NCBI RefSeq assembly: GCF_014396785.1
Contig: NZ_CP060718.1
Span: 1,756,501 to 1,820,500, forward strand
DNA length: 64,000 nucleotides
Reading direction: 5' to 3'
From: Sphingomonas lutea
GTDB lineage: Bacteria; Pseudomonadota; Alphaproteobacteria; Sphingomonadales; Sphingomonadaceae
Shown: in pieces, positions 54,432 to 63,125 of the stretch
Layout: every line of letters begins with the position of its first letter
Numbering within the stretch: the first letter of the stretch is position 1
Made by a program: the position numbers and the translations under genes
Notes under the pieces: model-generated
What the model was told of the DNA's origin: nothing
What the model saw: only the letters and a program-made list of their open reading frames with translations
Databases searched by the model: none

Positions 54432-55282
54432 CTCGAACAGGCGAAGCCCGATTGCTCAGCGGGTTCGAAACGGCCCTGGCCGAACATCGCCTGCACATGG
54501 TCTATCAACCCAAGGTGGCGCTTCGCGACGGTCATCTGATTCGCGTCGAGGCGCTCGTTCGCTGGGAGGATCCCGAGCTTGGAGCGGTCGAGCCATCGCG
54601 CTTCGTTCCGCTGGCGGAGCGCCACGGGCTGATCGATGACCTCACGCAATGGGGCCTTCGCACGATTCTCAAGCAATGGCGGCGGTGGCGCGACGAGGGC
54701 ATCGAAACGTGCGTCGCCTTCAACATTTCCGCGCTTAGTCTGGAGCATCTCGATTTCCCCGACCTGGTCGAGCGCATGTGCCGTGCGCTCGACGTGCCGA
54801 CCGACCAGCTTGTGCTGGAGCTGACCGAGGGCGCGACACAGCCGCTGATCAAGCTGATGGACACGCTGACCCGATTCCGCATCAAGGGCATCGGCCTCGC
54901 CATCGACGATTTCGGGACCGGCTATTCGTCGCTAATGCAGTTGCGGCAGTTGCCGTTCACGGAAGTGAAGATCGACAAGGCGTTCGTAGCCGACATCACA
55001 CGCTCGCGTGATTGCCGCCTCATCGTCCAGTCGATCGTCGATCTGGCGCATGGCCTGGGGCTGACGGCGACGGCGGAAGGCGTGGAAACGATCGAACAAT
55101 TGCGGCTGGTGCGCGAACTGGGCTGCGATCTTGCTCAGGGCTTTCTGATCTCGCAGCCGTTGGAGCCCTCGAAGATGGGCGAATGGCACAGGTCATTCCG
55201 CAGCGCCTGGCCGAAGATGCTTGCCGACGACGATCTCGAGCTATGGAGCGACGTCGAACCGGATGCCTTGGGCCAAAGGTAG
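54428..55282 (+). CDS. EAL domain c-di-GMP phosphodiesterase
   Basis: The 284-residue protein is an EAL domain alone. VEALVRWEDP, VAFNISALSL, LELTEGA, AIDDFGTGYSSL, VKIDKAFV, AEGVETIEQL and DLAQGFLISQPL hold every metal and catalytic residue, so it should be active. Its ATG overlaps the receiver gene by four bases. The last 42 bases overlap the convergent aldehyde dehydrogenase gene. Confidence 0.94.
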   Translation: MTRTGEARLLSGFETALAEHRLHMVYQPKVALRDGHLIRVEALVRWEDPELGAVEPSRFVPLAERHGLIDDLTQWGLRTILKQWRRWRDEGIETCVAFNISALSLEHLDFPDLVERMCRALDVPTDQLVLELTEGATQPLIKLMDTLTRFRIKGIGLAIDDFGTGYSSLMQLRQLPFTEVKIDKAFVADITRSRDCRLIVQSIVDLAHGLGLTATAEGVETIEQLRLVRELGCDLAQGFLISQPLEPSKMGEWHRSFRSAWPKMLADDDLELWSDVEPDALGQR

Positions 55283-56701
55283 GTCCGTCCCATAATTCAC
55301 CGTGTTCGTCTGCCGCCGCATATAGGCGCGCCAACTGTCCGACCCGCTCTCCCGACCGCCGCCGGTTTCCTTCTCTCCACCGAAAGCCCCACCGATCTCC
55401 GCGCCAGACGGGCCGATATTGACGTTGGCGATGCCGCAGTCCGAACCCGCCGCTGACATGAAGCGCTCCGCTTCGCGCACCTCACTGGTGAAGATTGCCG
55501 ACGATAGCCCCTGAGGAACGGCATTGTTGAGGCGCAGCGCCTCATCGAAGTCCGAATAGCGCACGACGTAGAGGATCGGCGCGAAGGTCTCCTGCATCAT
55601 CGTGCCGCCCTGCGCGTCGAGCTCGACGATGGCAGGGCGGACGTAGTGCCCACCTTCGACCGCCGCCACGCGTTCAGCCTTGTCGCCAATGACCCGCGCC
55701 ATGCCCTCGAACGCGCCTGCGTCGATCAGCGGGCCGATCAGCGTGTCGGGATCCCGCGGATCGCCGATCTTGATCGCCGTAAACAGCTGCTTGAGGCGCG
55801 CGACCAGCCTGTCGGCAACCCCCTCATGGACGATCAGCCGCCGGAGCGTGGTGCAGCGCTGCCCCGCCGTCCCTGCCGCCGAGAACAGGATCGCGCGCGC
55901 GGCAAGCTCCAGGTCGGCGCTCGGGCAGACGATCATCGCATTGTTACCGCCAAGCTCCAGCAGCACGCGCCCGAAGCGCTTCGCCACGCGCGGGCCGACG
56001 GCGCGGCCCATCGCGGTCGATCCGGTCGCCGACACCAAAGCGATGCGTTCGTCGTCGACCAGCTGCTCGCCAATCTCGCGGCCGCCCTGCACCACCTGCA
56101 GCAGCCCGTCGGGCGCGTCGAAGCGCGCCAGCGCGCGCCGCGCCAGCGCCATCACCGCCTCGGCGGTCAGCGGTGTTTTCTCGCTCGGCTTCCAGATCAC
56201 CGGATTGCCGCAGACCAGCGCCAGCGCCGCATTCCATGCCCACACCGCCACCGGGAAATTGAAGGCGCTGATCACCAGCACGGGGCCGAGCGGATGCCAC
56301 TGCTCCATCATCCGGTGGTTGGGCCGCTCGCTGGCGATGGTCAGCCCATAGAGCTGGCGCGACAGTCCGACCGCGAAGTCGCAGATGTCGATCATCTCCT
56401 GAACTTCGCCCAGCCCCTCCTGGACGATCTTGCCTGCTTCGAGCGTGACCAGCCGCGCTAGCGGTTCCTTGGCCGCGCGAAGCTCCTCGCCCAGCAGCCG
56501 CACCAGTTCGCCTCGGCGAGGTGCCGGGATCGTTCGCCACTCAAGGAAAGCGGCCTGCGCCAGCTCTGCCGCGCGCGCGGGATCGCCCGACTGAACGCGC
56601 CCAATCTCCTTGCCGTCGATCGGAGAGTGGCTCGCCAGGTCGCCCGCGCTCGCGACGCCAAGCTGCTGCAGGATCGCGGCGGCATCTTCGGCCGGGCTCA
56701 T
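55241..56701 (-). CDS. Aldehyde dehydrogenase, ALDH7 (antiquitin/AmaB) type
   Basis: The 486-residue protein has AFNFPVAVWAWNAALAL, WKPSEKTPLTA, FGRVLLELGGNNAMIV (Glu) and GTAGQRCTTLRRL (catalytic Cys). The latter two motifs mark the ALDH7 family, which oxidises alpha-aminoadipate semialdehyde in lysine breakdown. ATG 56701 overlaps the end of the aminotransferase by four bases, so it is probably coupled. Confidence 0.93.
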   Translation of the reverse strand: MSPAEDAAAILQQLGVASAGDLASHSPIDGKEIGRVQSGDPARAAELAQAAFLEWRTIPAPRRGELVRLLGEELRAAKEPLARLVTLEAGKIVQEGLGEVQEMIDICDFAVGLSRQLYGLTIASERPNHRMMEQWHPLGPVLVISAFNFPVAVWAWNAALALVCGNPVIWKPSEKTPLTAEAVMALARRALARFDAPDGLLQVVQGGREIGEQLVDDERIALVSATGSTAMGRAVGPRVAKRFGRVLLELGGNNAMIVCPSADLELAARAILFSAAGTAGQRCTTLRRLIVHEGVADRLVARLKQLFTAIKIGDPRDPDTLIGPLIDAGAFEGMARVIGDKAERVAAVEGGHYVRPAIVELDAQGGTMMQETFAPILYVVRYSDFDEALRLNNAVPQGLSSAIFTSEVREAERFMSAAGSDCGIANVNIGPSGAEIGGAFGGEKETGGGRESGSDSWRAYMRRQTNTVNYGTDLPLAQGIRFDVAP

Positions 56702-57851
56702 GCCAACATCTCCTTGGCCTTGATCATCGCCGCGACCCCCGCATCGATCGTCTCGTCCTTCTTCCCGAAGCACAGCCGCACCAGATCGCGCGAGGGCTCC
56801 TGCTCGGCAAAGGCCGACAGCGGCACCACAGCGACCCCCGCTTGCTCGACCGCGGCCTGGGCGAAGCTATCGTCGTCCATTGCAATGCCCGATCTGGGCA
56901 AATCGACGCTGAGGAAATAGGTCGATGCGGCGTCTAGAACATGAAATCCCGCATCGCGCAGCCCCGCCGTCATGCGATCACGCGCCCGCGCAAACCGCGC
57001 TTGCATCGGCCCAATCCAAGCATCGCCGTCGTTCAAGCCGTAGGCCACCGCGGCCTGGAGATTGGGGCGGTCGAAAAGGTCAGGAACTGGTGCGCGCGCG
57101 CCGCCACGGCGGCAAGCTCGGGCGCAGCGACCATCCAGCCCACCTTCCATCCGGTTAGCGAGAAGATTTTCCCCGCCGAGCCGATCTTGATTGTCCGCTC
57201 AGCCATGCCGGGGAGCGACGCCAGCGGCACGAAGGTTTGCTCATCGAGCAGCACGTGCTCCCATACTTCGTCGCTGATCACGATCAGGTCATGCGCCTGC
57301 GCGAGGCCGGCGATCACCGCCAGCTCGTCGGCGTCGAACAGACGCGCCGCCGGGTTGTGGGGGTTGTTGAAGATGATCGCGCGGGTCTTGGGGCCGATCG
57401 CCGCCTCGATGCTCGCGCGCTCGATGCGCCACTCGGGCGGCTTCAGCGCGACTTCGCGGGGCACGCCGCCCGCGCGCCGCACCATCGGCGCATAGCTGTC
57501 ATAGGCGGGGGTGAGCAGGATGACCTCGTTCCCCGGCTCGACCACCGCGAGGATCGCCGCGCCCAGTGCTTCCGTCGCGCCGCTGGTTACGCACACATGA
57601 TCGGCGTGGAGATTCAACCCCTGATGCCGTCCATAATGCGCCGCAACGGCGTCGCGCAGCGCAGGCAGCCCGCGCGACGGCGCATATTGGTTCGATCCTT
57701 CGACCACGGCGCGTGCGGCGGCGTCGAGAATCTCGGGCGGCCAGCCAAAATCGGGAAAGCCCTGCCCCAGGTTCACCGCGCCATGCTTCGCCGCGAGACC
57801 GGACATGCGCTCGAACACGCTGACCTTCATTTGCTCGTAGATCGGGTTCAT
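56698..57851 (-). pseudogene. Class I/II PLP aminotransferase interrupted by a one-base frameshift
   Basis: The 5' part (from ATG 57851: MNPIYEQMKVSVFERMSGL) includes GFPDFGWPPEIL, SDEVWEHVL and the PLP lysine in GSAGKIFSLTGWKVGW. It then loses frame after QFLTFSTAP. The rest (NLQAAVAYGLNDGD to IKAKEMLA) lies in the next frame. The break is at GGGG 57064-57067 on the plus strand; one more base joins STAP to NLQAAVAYGL and gives 1155 bases (384 residues). The type is YbdL/methionine-aminotransferase-like. It is the partner of the ALDH7 gene. Confidence 0.88.
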
Positions 57852-57985
57852 CCCCGCGCCATAGCGAGGGCGCACGGCAACCGCGAGACTGGCGTCTGGC
57901 CCATCGCCGCAACGTTTCGTCGGGGTTCGGCCGGGCCGCTCCTGCCGCGACGCCACCTTTCACCGCCTCGCGACGTTGAACCCGC

Positions 57986-58246
57986 ATGACCGAAGCCCGC
58001 AAAGCCACCCTATACCGGATGGTCCTTCCCGATCACGTCTGCCCGTTCGGCGTTCGCGCGCTGCAGGCCTTGGAACGCCATGGATTCGAGGTGGACGATC
58101 GTTCGCTGAAAACCCGGATGGAGGTCGACGCCTTCAAAACCAAGCATGGGGTGTCGACGACGCCGCTGATCTTCATTGGTGGAAAACCCATTGGGGGCAG
58201 CCGCGACCTTGAGCGCTATCTGGCCAATGAGACGGCCAGGACCTGA
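57986..58246 (+). CDS. Glutaredoxin with a single-cysteine CPFG site
   Basis: The 86-residue protein has the glutaredoxin fold: LPDHVCPFGVRALQALERHGFEV, TTPLIFIGGKPIGGSRDLERYL with the cis-proline. The active site CPFG has one cysteine rather than CPYC, so it should work by a monothiol mechanism or bind glutathione without dithiol exchange. Its end is two bases from the true end of the PilZ gene on the other strand. Confidence 0.9.
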   Translation: MTEARKATLYRMVLPDHVCPFGVRALQALERHGFEVDDRSLKTRMEVDAFKTKHGVSTTPLIFIGGKPIGGSRDLERYLANETART

Positions 58247-58248
58247 GA

Positions 58249-58744
58249 TCAACCGCCACCCAGCACCGCGCTGATGGCCGCCAGCGGTCGCGCCAGCGCC
58301 GACTGGACTATAATCACCATTCCGAACGTTAAGATTGCCGGCGATGGCAATCACGCCGGCGAATTCCAGGCGGCGGCCGCGAAAGCGGCTATCGTCCGGA
58401 CGCAAGCAGCGGCGGCGTTCGCCTCCCGCCCCAGCGACGGCGGGAAGCGACGGCACCTCGCCAAGGATCATGATATCCTCGACGGGGACCCGAACGTCGC
58501 TCACCACACCAAGCCGCGCGCCTTCGACCCACACCACTCGGGCAATGATCACATGGCGCTGGTGACGCAGCTCAATCGATGTCCCGGGCTCCACTAACCC
58601 GCGCGAATGAAGCATTAAGCCCCGGCTCGACACGTTGAGGATGCAGGCATCACTCCACCCGCCTGTTGCACGCAGTCGTGCAGGTAGCATGACGCGCCGC
58701 CGCAATTCTCGGGGGCGCCTGCCCAAGGATGATTTCAGGTCCAC
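58249..58744 (-). pseudogene. PilZ domain protein interrupted by a one-base frameshift
   Basis: The first 130 codons from GTG 58744 encode a PilZ domain (RRPRELRRRVMLPARLRATG, ILNVSSRGLMLHS, RVVWVEGARLGVV) and a helical segment (SRFRGRRLEFAGVIAIAGNL). Then the frame should change at TTAA 58329-58332 to continue FGMVIIVQSALARPLAAIS and end VLGGG with a TGA at 58249. One base fewer restores 495 bases (164 residues). Without the shift the frame runs right through the glutaredoxin gene on the other strand, which is unlikely. Confidence 0.8.
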
Positions 58745-58894
58745 TGCACGATGCTGCGCGCGGATTCTCTCGGCGCCATTAAGCTTCCCGCCGTTCCGGA
58801 CCGACTTTGCAGAGATCGGAGGGGAAACCGAACGCGGGCGTCCTCGTTAGACCGTTCGGCGCTTGCTAACCGCGTCTAGATCGGAACGGCCACT

Positions 58895-59293
58895 TTGGAC
58901 CGAAACCCAGCTCGCTCGATCCATCCGCTGCATGCCGCGCTGATTGCGGGGGCTCTGCCTTTGGTTCTCGGCGCCTTCCTGGCCGATATCGCCTACGCGC
59001 GAAGCTTCGAAGTGCAGTGGAAGAATTTTGCCTCATGGCTCATCGCCGGTGCGCTGGTTTTCGCAGGCTGTGCGCTGCTGTGGGCCGTCGTCGACCTTGT
59101 CCGCTTCCGATCGAGCCGGGCCGTGCTTTACTTCGGCACGCTTCTCGCAGCCTGGGCACTTGGCCTGGTCAACGCATTGGTGCATGCCAAAGACGGCTGG
59201 GCGAGCATGCCGGCGGCGACAATCCTATCGATCATCGTCGCCATATTGATAACCGCTGCCACAGCCTTCGCTTTGTCACCAGGTTCGCGATGA
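58895..59293 (+). CDS. Small four-helix membrane protein (DUF2231-like)
   Basis: The 132-residue protein has four hydrophobic helices and begins HPLHAALIAGALPLVLGAFLADI-like (positions 10-32), a pattern of the DUF2231 family. Function unknown. TTG 58895 is the likely start. The stop overlaps the ATG of the downstream dehydrogenase-like gene; the same pair occurs in related genomes according to my recollection of the family context. Confidence 0.78.
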   Translation: MDRNPARSIHPLHAALIAGALPLVLGAFLADIAYARSFEVQWKNFASWLIAGALVFAGCALLWAVVDLVRFRSSRAVLYFGTLLAAWALGLVNALVHAKDGWASMPAATILSIIVAILITAATAFALSPGSR

Positions 59294-60582
59294 AAGTCCC
59301 GCTGGCAATCAGCCTCGCAATCGCCGTCGCAGCTTGCGGAAGCGATCCCGATCCGGCGCAATATGGCGCCAACCCCCAACTTCCCGAGCCTGAACGCGGC
59401 CTCCTGCCGCCAATGAAGATTGCTAGCCCCGCCGAATGGGGCGATGAGCGGCCCAGGGTCCCACAGGGCTATACGATCACGCCGATTGCCACAGGCTTCA
59501 AGATCCCACGGCAGACGCTCGTCCTGCCCAACGGCGACATCCTGGTTGCCGAGGGCAAGGGAGGTGGTGCCCCCAAGCTCACCCCGAAGGATGTCGTCGC
59601 GCCCTTCTTCAAGGCCAAGGGGACCAGCCCGGTAAAAGGCGGTAACCGGCTGTCGCTTCTGCGCGATGCGGATGGCGACGGGACCTATGAAGGCCGCGCC
59701 ATTTTCGCCGATGGCTTGAATGCGCCTTACGGTCTCGCCCTGGTCGATGGGCGTCTTTACGTCGCCAACCAGGATGCGCTGGTGCGCTTCGACTATCGGG
59801 TTGGCCAGACGCGCGCATCGGGTCCACCGGTGACCGTTGCCGCGCTTCCCGCGGAACTCAATCATCACTGGACCAAATCGCTCGCCGCCAGCCCGAATGG
59901 TCGTTTCCTCTATGTCGGCATCGGTTCGAACAGCAACGTTGCCGAACGTGGCATGGCGGCCGAAGTCGGCCGTGCCGAAATTTGGGAAATCGACGCGCAG
60001 ACCGGCGCGCACCGGCCTTACGCCACCGGCATTCGCAACCCTACCGCGCTCGCCTTCCAACCGGGCGCCAACCGTTTGTGGGCCGTCGTCAATGAACGCG
60101 ACGAGATCGGCGCCAATCTCGTTCCCGATTACCTGACCTCAATCCGCGACGGCGGTTTTTACGGTTGGCCCTACAGCTATTGGGGCCGAACAGTGGATAC
60201 GCGCGTGCGGCCTCAAAATCCGCAAAAGGTCGCTGCCGCCATTCGCCCCGATTTTTCGCTAGGATCGCACGTCGCGCCGCTCGGCCTTGCATTCTCAACC
60301 GCCGCCATGGGTGCCCGCTTCGCCGAGGGCGCGTTTGTGGGTGAGCACGGCAGCTGGAACCGCAAGACGCCGGTCGGCTACAAGGTCGTATTCGTGCCCT
60401 TCCGCAACGGCCGTCCCGCGGGTCCGCCGGTCGACTTCGCAACCGGCTTTCAGGGCTCGGACGGCAAGACCCGCGGGCGCCCCGTCGGCGTCACCGTCGA
60501 TCCGCGCGGCGCGCTCATCATCGCCGACGATTTGTCCAATACCATCTGGCGTGTGACACCAGCGCGGCGCGCGGCAGCATAA
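59290..60582 (+). CDS. Sorbosone-dehydrogenase-like PQQ-family lipoprotein
   Basis: The protein of 430 residues has a lipobox (AIAVAACGSD) and a six-bladed beta-propeller of the GDH/sorbosone-dehydrogenase type: TLVLPNGDILVAEGKGGG, LFVANQDALVRFD-like segment near 155, NHHWTKSLAASPNGRFLYVGIGSNSN, GIRNPTALAFQPG, GWPYSYWG and GAFVGEHGSWNRK. It probably oxidises an aldose in the periplasm with PQQ; the substrate is not known. ATG 59290 overlaps the DUF2231-like stop. Confidence 0.88.
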   Translation: MKVPLAISLAIAVAACGSDPDPAQYGANPQLPEPERGLLPPMKIASPAEWGDERPRVPQGYTITPIATGFKIPRQTLVLPNGDILVAEGKGGGAPKLTPKDVVAPFFKAKGTSPVKGGNRLSLLRDADGDGTYEGRAIFADGLNAPYGLALVDGRLYVANQDALVRFDYRVGQTRASGPPVTVAALPAELNHHWTKSLAASPNGRFLYVGIGSNSNVAERGMAAEVGRAEIWEIDAQTGAHRPYATGIRNPTALAFQPGANRLWAVVNERDEIGANLVPDYLTSIRDGGFYGWPYSYWGRTVDTRVRPQNPQKVAAAIRPDFSLGSHVAPLGLAFSTAAMGARFAEGAFVGEHGSWNRKTPVGYKVVFVPFRNGRPAGPPVDFATGFQGSDGKTRGRPVGVTVDPRGALIIADDLSNTIWRVTPARRAAA

Positions 60583-60657
60583 CGCCGGCGAACTTTCGAT
60601 TGCATCGCGCGCGCCAACCACGCGCCGGCGCGTCATCCTCATTCGTAAGGCCCGTCG

Positions 60658-61911
60658 ATGTTCGAACTTTCCCCCTACCATCTGCTCTTGGCGGCGTTCG
60701 GCCTAGCGATCATCCTTGCTTACTGGCTGCCGCGTTTCTTTTCGGGGCGCGAGCCCGCGGCATCAGCCCTGCTGATCGGCTTGGGGCTGCTCACCTTCGG
60801 TTGGATTCCGGGCATGCCCTCGGCAATCGACCCGATCGCCTTGCCCAAGCCATGGGAAGTCCTCAGCGAGATCTGCGTCGTCGTCGGCCTGTTCGGCGTG
60901 GGCCTTCGCATCGATCGCCTGGCCGATCGCAAGACATGGGCGCCGACCGTCCGGCTCCTCGCGATCGGCATGCCGCTGTGCATCGCAGCGGTGGCTTATG
61001 CGGGATGGATGTTTGCGGGGATGACCTTTGCCGGTGCCCTGCTCCTGGCAGCGGTCCTGGCGCCGACCGACCCGGTTCTTGCCGGCGACGTCCAGGTCGG
61101 GCCGCCGCTCGAAGGCGGCGAACATCCCGTGCGCTTCTCGCTGACCACCGAAGCCGGGCTCAACGACGGCCTTGCCTTTCCCTTCGTCTATCTGGCGCTC
61201 GCCGTCGCCGCCGCCGGCGGGTTCACCGGGGAGGTCCTCGGCGACTGGCTGTGGCGCGATGTCGCCTATCGCATCGTCCTCGGTGTCGCCGCCGGCGCTT
61301 TCCTTGGCTGGCTCCTCGGCAAGATCATGTTCGATTGGCCTAGCAAGAATGCGCTCGCCAACACCGAATCCGGTGTGATCGCGCTGGCCGGCGTGCTCGC
61401 GGTCTATGGCCTGACCGAACTGGTCGAAGGCTATGGCTTCATCGCCGCCTTCGTCTCGGGCCTGACCTTGCGGCGGCAGGAATCCGACCATGAATTCCAC
61501 ACCAAGCTTCACGATTTCACCGAATCGATCGAGCATGCGCTGACGGCGGTGATTCTCATCGCCCTGGGCGCTGCGCTGCCCGCCTTGTTGCCGTCGTTGA
61601 GCTGGGCGGCGGCCCTGATCAGTGCCGCGCTCATATTCGTCATCCGGCCTACCGTCGGCTGGCTCTCGCTGATCGGGACGATGGATCACGGGCGCGAGCG
61701 GATGGTCGTCGCATTCTACGGCGTGCGCGGAGTCGGGTCGATCTACTACTTGGCTTATGCGGGATCGCACATGGAACTGACTAACGAGGCCGAACTATGG
61801 GCCGCGGTGGCGGTGACGATCCTGCTTTCGACCATCGTGCATGGCTTTACCGCGGGCCTCGCCGTGGAGCGGGCGACCGGGGATAACGAGCCTGCCACTC
61901 CGCGAGAGTGA
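60658..61911 (+). CDS. CPA1-type cation:proton antiporter
   Basis: The 417-residue protein has about 12 helices. LAPTDPVLAGDVQVGPP and LTTEAGLNDGLAFPFVYLAL contain the paired acidic residues (the ND motif) of the CPA1 family. FYGVRGVGSIYYLAYA is the conserved late helix. It probably exchanges Na+ or K+ for H+. It lies alone, 75 bases after the dehydrogenase gene. Confidence 0.92.
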   Translation: MFELSPYHLLLAAFGLAIILAYWLPRFFSGREPAASALLIGLGLLTFGWIPGMPSAIDPIALPKPWEVLSEICVVVGLFGVGLRIDRLADRKTWAPTVRLLAIGMPLCIAAVAYAGWMFAGMTFAGALLLAAVLAPTDPVLAGDVQVGPPLEGGEHPVRFSLTTEAGLNDGLAFPFVYLALAVAAAGGFTGEVLGDWLWRDVAYRIVLGVAAGAFLGWLLGKIMFDWPSKNALANTESGVIALAGVLAVYGLTELVEGYGFIAAFVSGLTLRRQESDHEFHTKLHDFTESIEHALTAVILIALGAALPALLPSLSWAAALISAALIFVIRPTVGWLSLIGTMDHGRERMVVAFYGVRGVGSIYYLAYAGSHMELTNEAELWAAVAVTILLSTIVHGFTAGLAVERATGDNEPATPRE

Positions 61912-62066
61912 CTGCTGAATCAGCGCCGAGATGATGCGAACAAGATTGCGCATGGCGACGGCGATTCTGCTGCGAGGCAGGACGAACGCTGCGCCTTCAG
62001 GGTGATGCCGGCCATAAGGGAATCACCGTAACGACGAGGACCGCGTGTCAGGCGATCATCCGGGCC

Positions 62067-63125
62067 ATGACACTCAATCGCTGGATCGCAATCTCCTGGA
62101 CTATCCTGGCGCTTGGCACTGCCGCGTCGGGCGCAATTGCCCAACAGGTTGACGTTGCCTCAGGCTCGGTCGTTCAGTCCGTATTGAAACTCCGTCCGGG
62201 CGAATATGTTTGGGAGCCCGACCTCGCCCCTAGCGGCCCAACTCTGCTCATCGTCAACACGACGGCACAACGCGCGCTGCTCTACCGGAACGGCATTCCG
62301 ATCGCCGCTACAACCGTCTCCACGGGCCGACCCGGCTACCGGACACCGATCGGCATGTTCACCATTTTGCAAAAGCGCGTCGAGCATTATTCGAGCACGT
62401 ACAACAATGCGCCGATGCCTTATATGCAACGCCTCACCTGGAAGGGCGTGGCACTGCACGCCGGCCAGCTGCCAGGCTATCCCGCGTCGCATGGATGCAT
62501 CCGTCTGCCAAAGGGCTTTGCTCGCCTGCTATATGGCGTAACGACGCTCGGAATGACCGTGGTCGTGACGGATCACGCGACCACGCCGCGGGTGGCACCA
62601 ACGCCGGAGATCGCGCTCGGTAAAGGCGTACCGGAGCTGCAGAGCGCCAGGACCAGCGAATGGAATCCCGGCAAGGCTCCTGCAGGGCCGGTATCGATCA
62701 TCGTGAGTGCGGCCGACGGCCGCGCGATCGTGCTGCGCAACGGGGTCGAGATAGGCTCAGCTCCGGTGCGCATCGAGGGTCCCGTCACGGGCACGTGGGC
62801 CTATACGCTTCGCGGCATCGATGGCGATGGCCCGCATTGGCTGCGCATGGACCTTTCCGATGGGGGCGCCACTGACCGGCCTGTGCCGCGCGAGGAGTGG
62901 CGGCGGTTCCATGCACCTGAAAATTTCCGGCGTGCGGTGGCCGGGGTCGTGCAGCCTGGAACGACCGTCATCGTGACCGCCGACTCGCTGCAGCCTGGCG
63001 CTCCGGTTACGTGCCCGTCCGCGCCGAGGTCGTCAGCCTCGGCATATTCTGGCACGGACCGTCGCGGACATGATCGAATTGCGTATAGGCAGTCGGGTGG
63101 CGGAAGAGCGAAAGAAATCGCTTGA
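62067..63125 (+). CDS. L,D-transpeptidase (YkuD) exported protein with altered C-terminus
   Basis: The protein begins with a signal peptide (ISWTILALGTAASGAIA). The YkuD catalytic motif is intact: VALHAGQLPGYPASHGCIRLPKGFARLL, with His, Ser, and the catalytic Cys. It cross-links meso-DAP in peptidoglycan or attaches proteins. A second domain follows with VSIIVSAADGRAIVLRNG and ends VIVTADSLQPGAPVT. After that (from about 63000) the translation no longer resembles the family, and the frame overlaps the downstream kinase. The true 3' end may be lost. Confidence 0.88.
   Translation: MTLNRWIAISWTILALGTAASGAIAQQVDVASGSVVQSVLKLRPGEYVWEPDLAPSGPTLLIVNTTAQRALLYRNGIPIAATTVSTGRPGYRTPIGMFTILQKRVEHYSSTYNNAPMPYMQRLTWKGVALHAGQLPGYPASHGCIRLPKGFARLLYGVTTLGMTVVVTDHATTPRVAPTPEIALGKGVPELQSARTSEWNPGKAPAGPVSIIVSAADGRAIVLRNGVEIGSAPVRIEGPVTGTWAYTLRGIDGDGPHWLRMDLSDGGATDRPVPREEWRRFHAPENFRRAVAGVVQPGTTVIVTADSLQPGAPVTCPSAPRSSASAYSGTDRRGHDRIAYRQSGGGRAKEIA

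Noticed and set aside
58010..58248. Extension of the PilZ frame through the glutaredoxin gene
   Set aside because: The glutaredoxin has a clear fold and active site; the PilZ end is better explained by a one-base shift that gives a stop at 58249.
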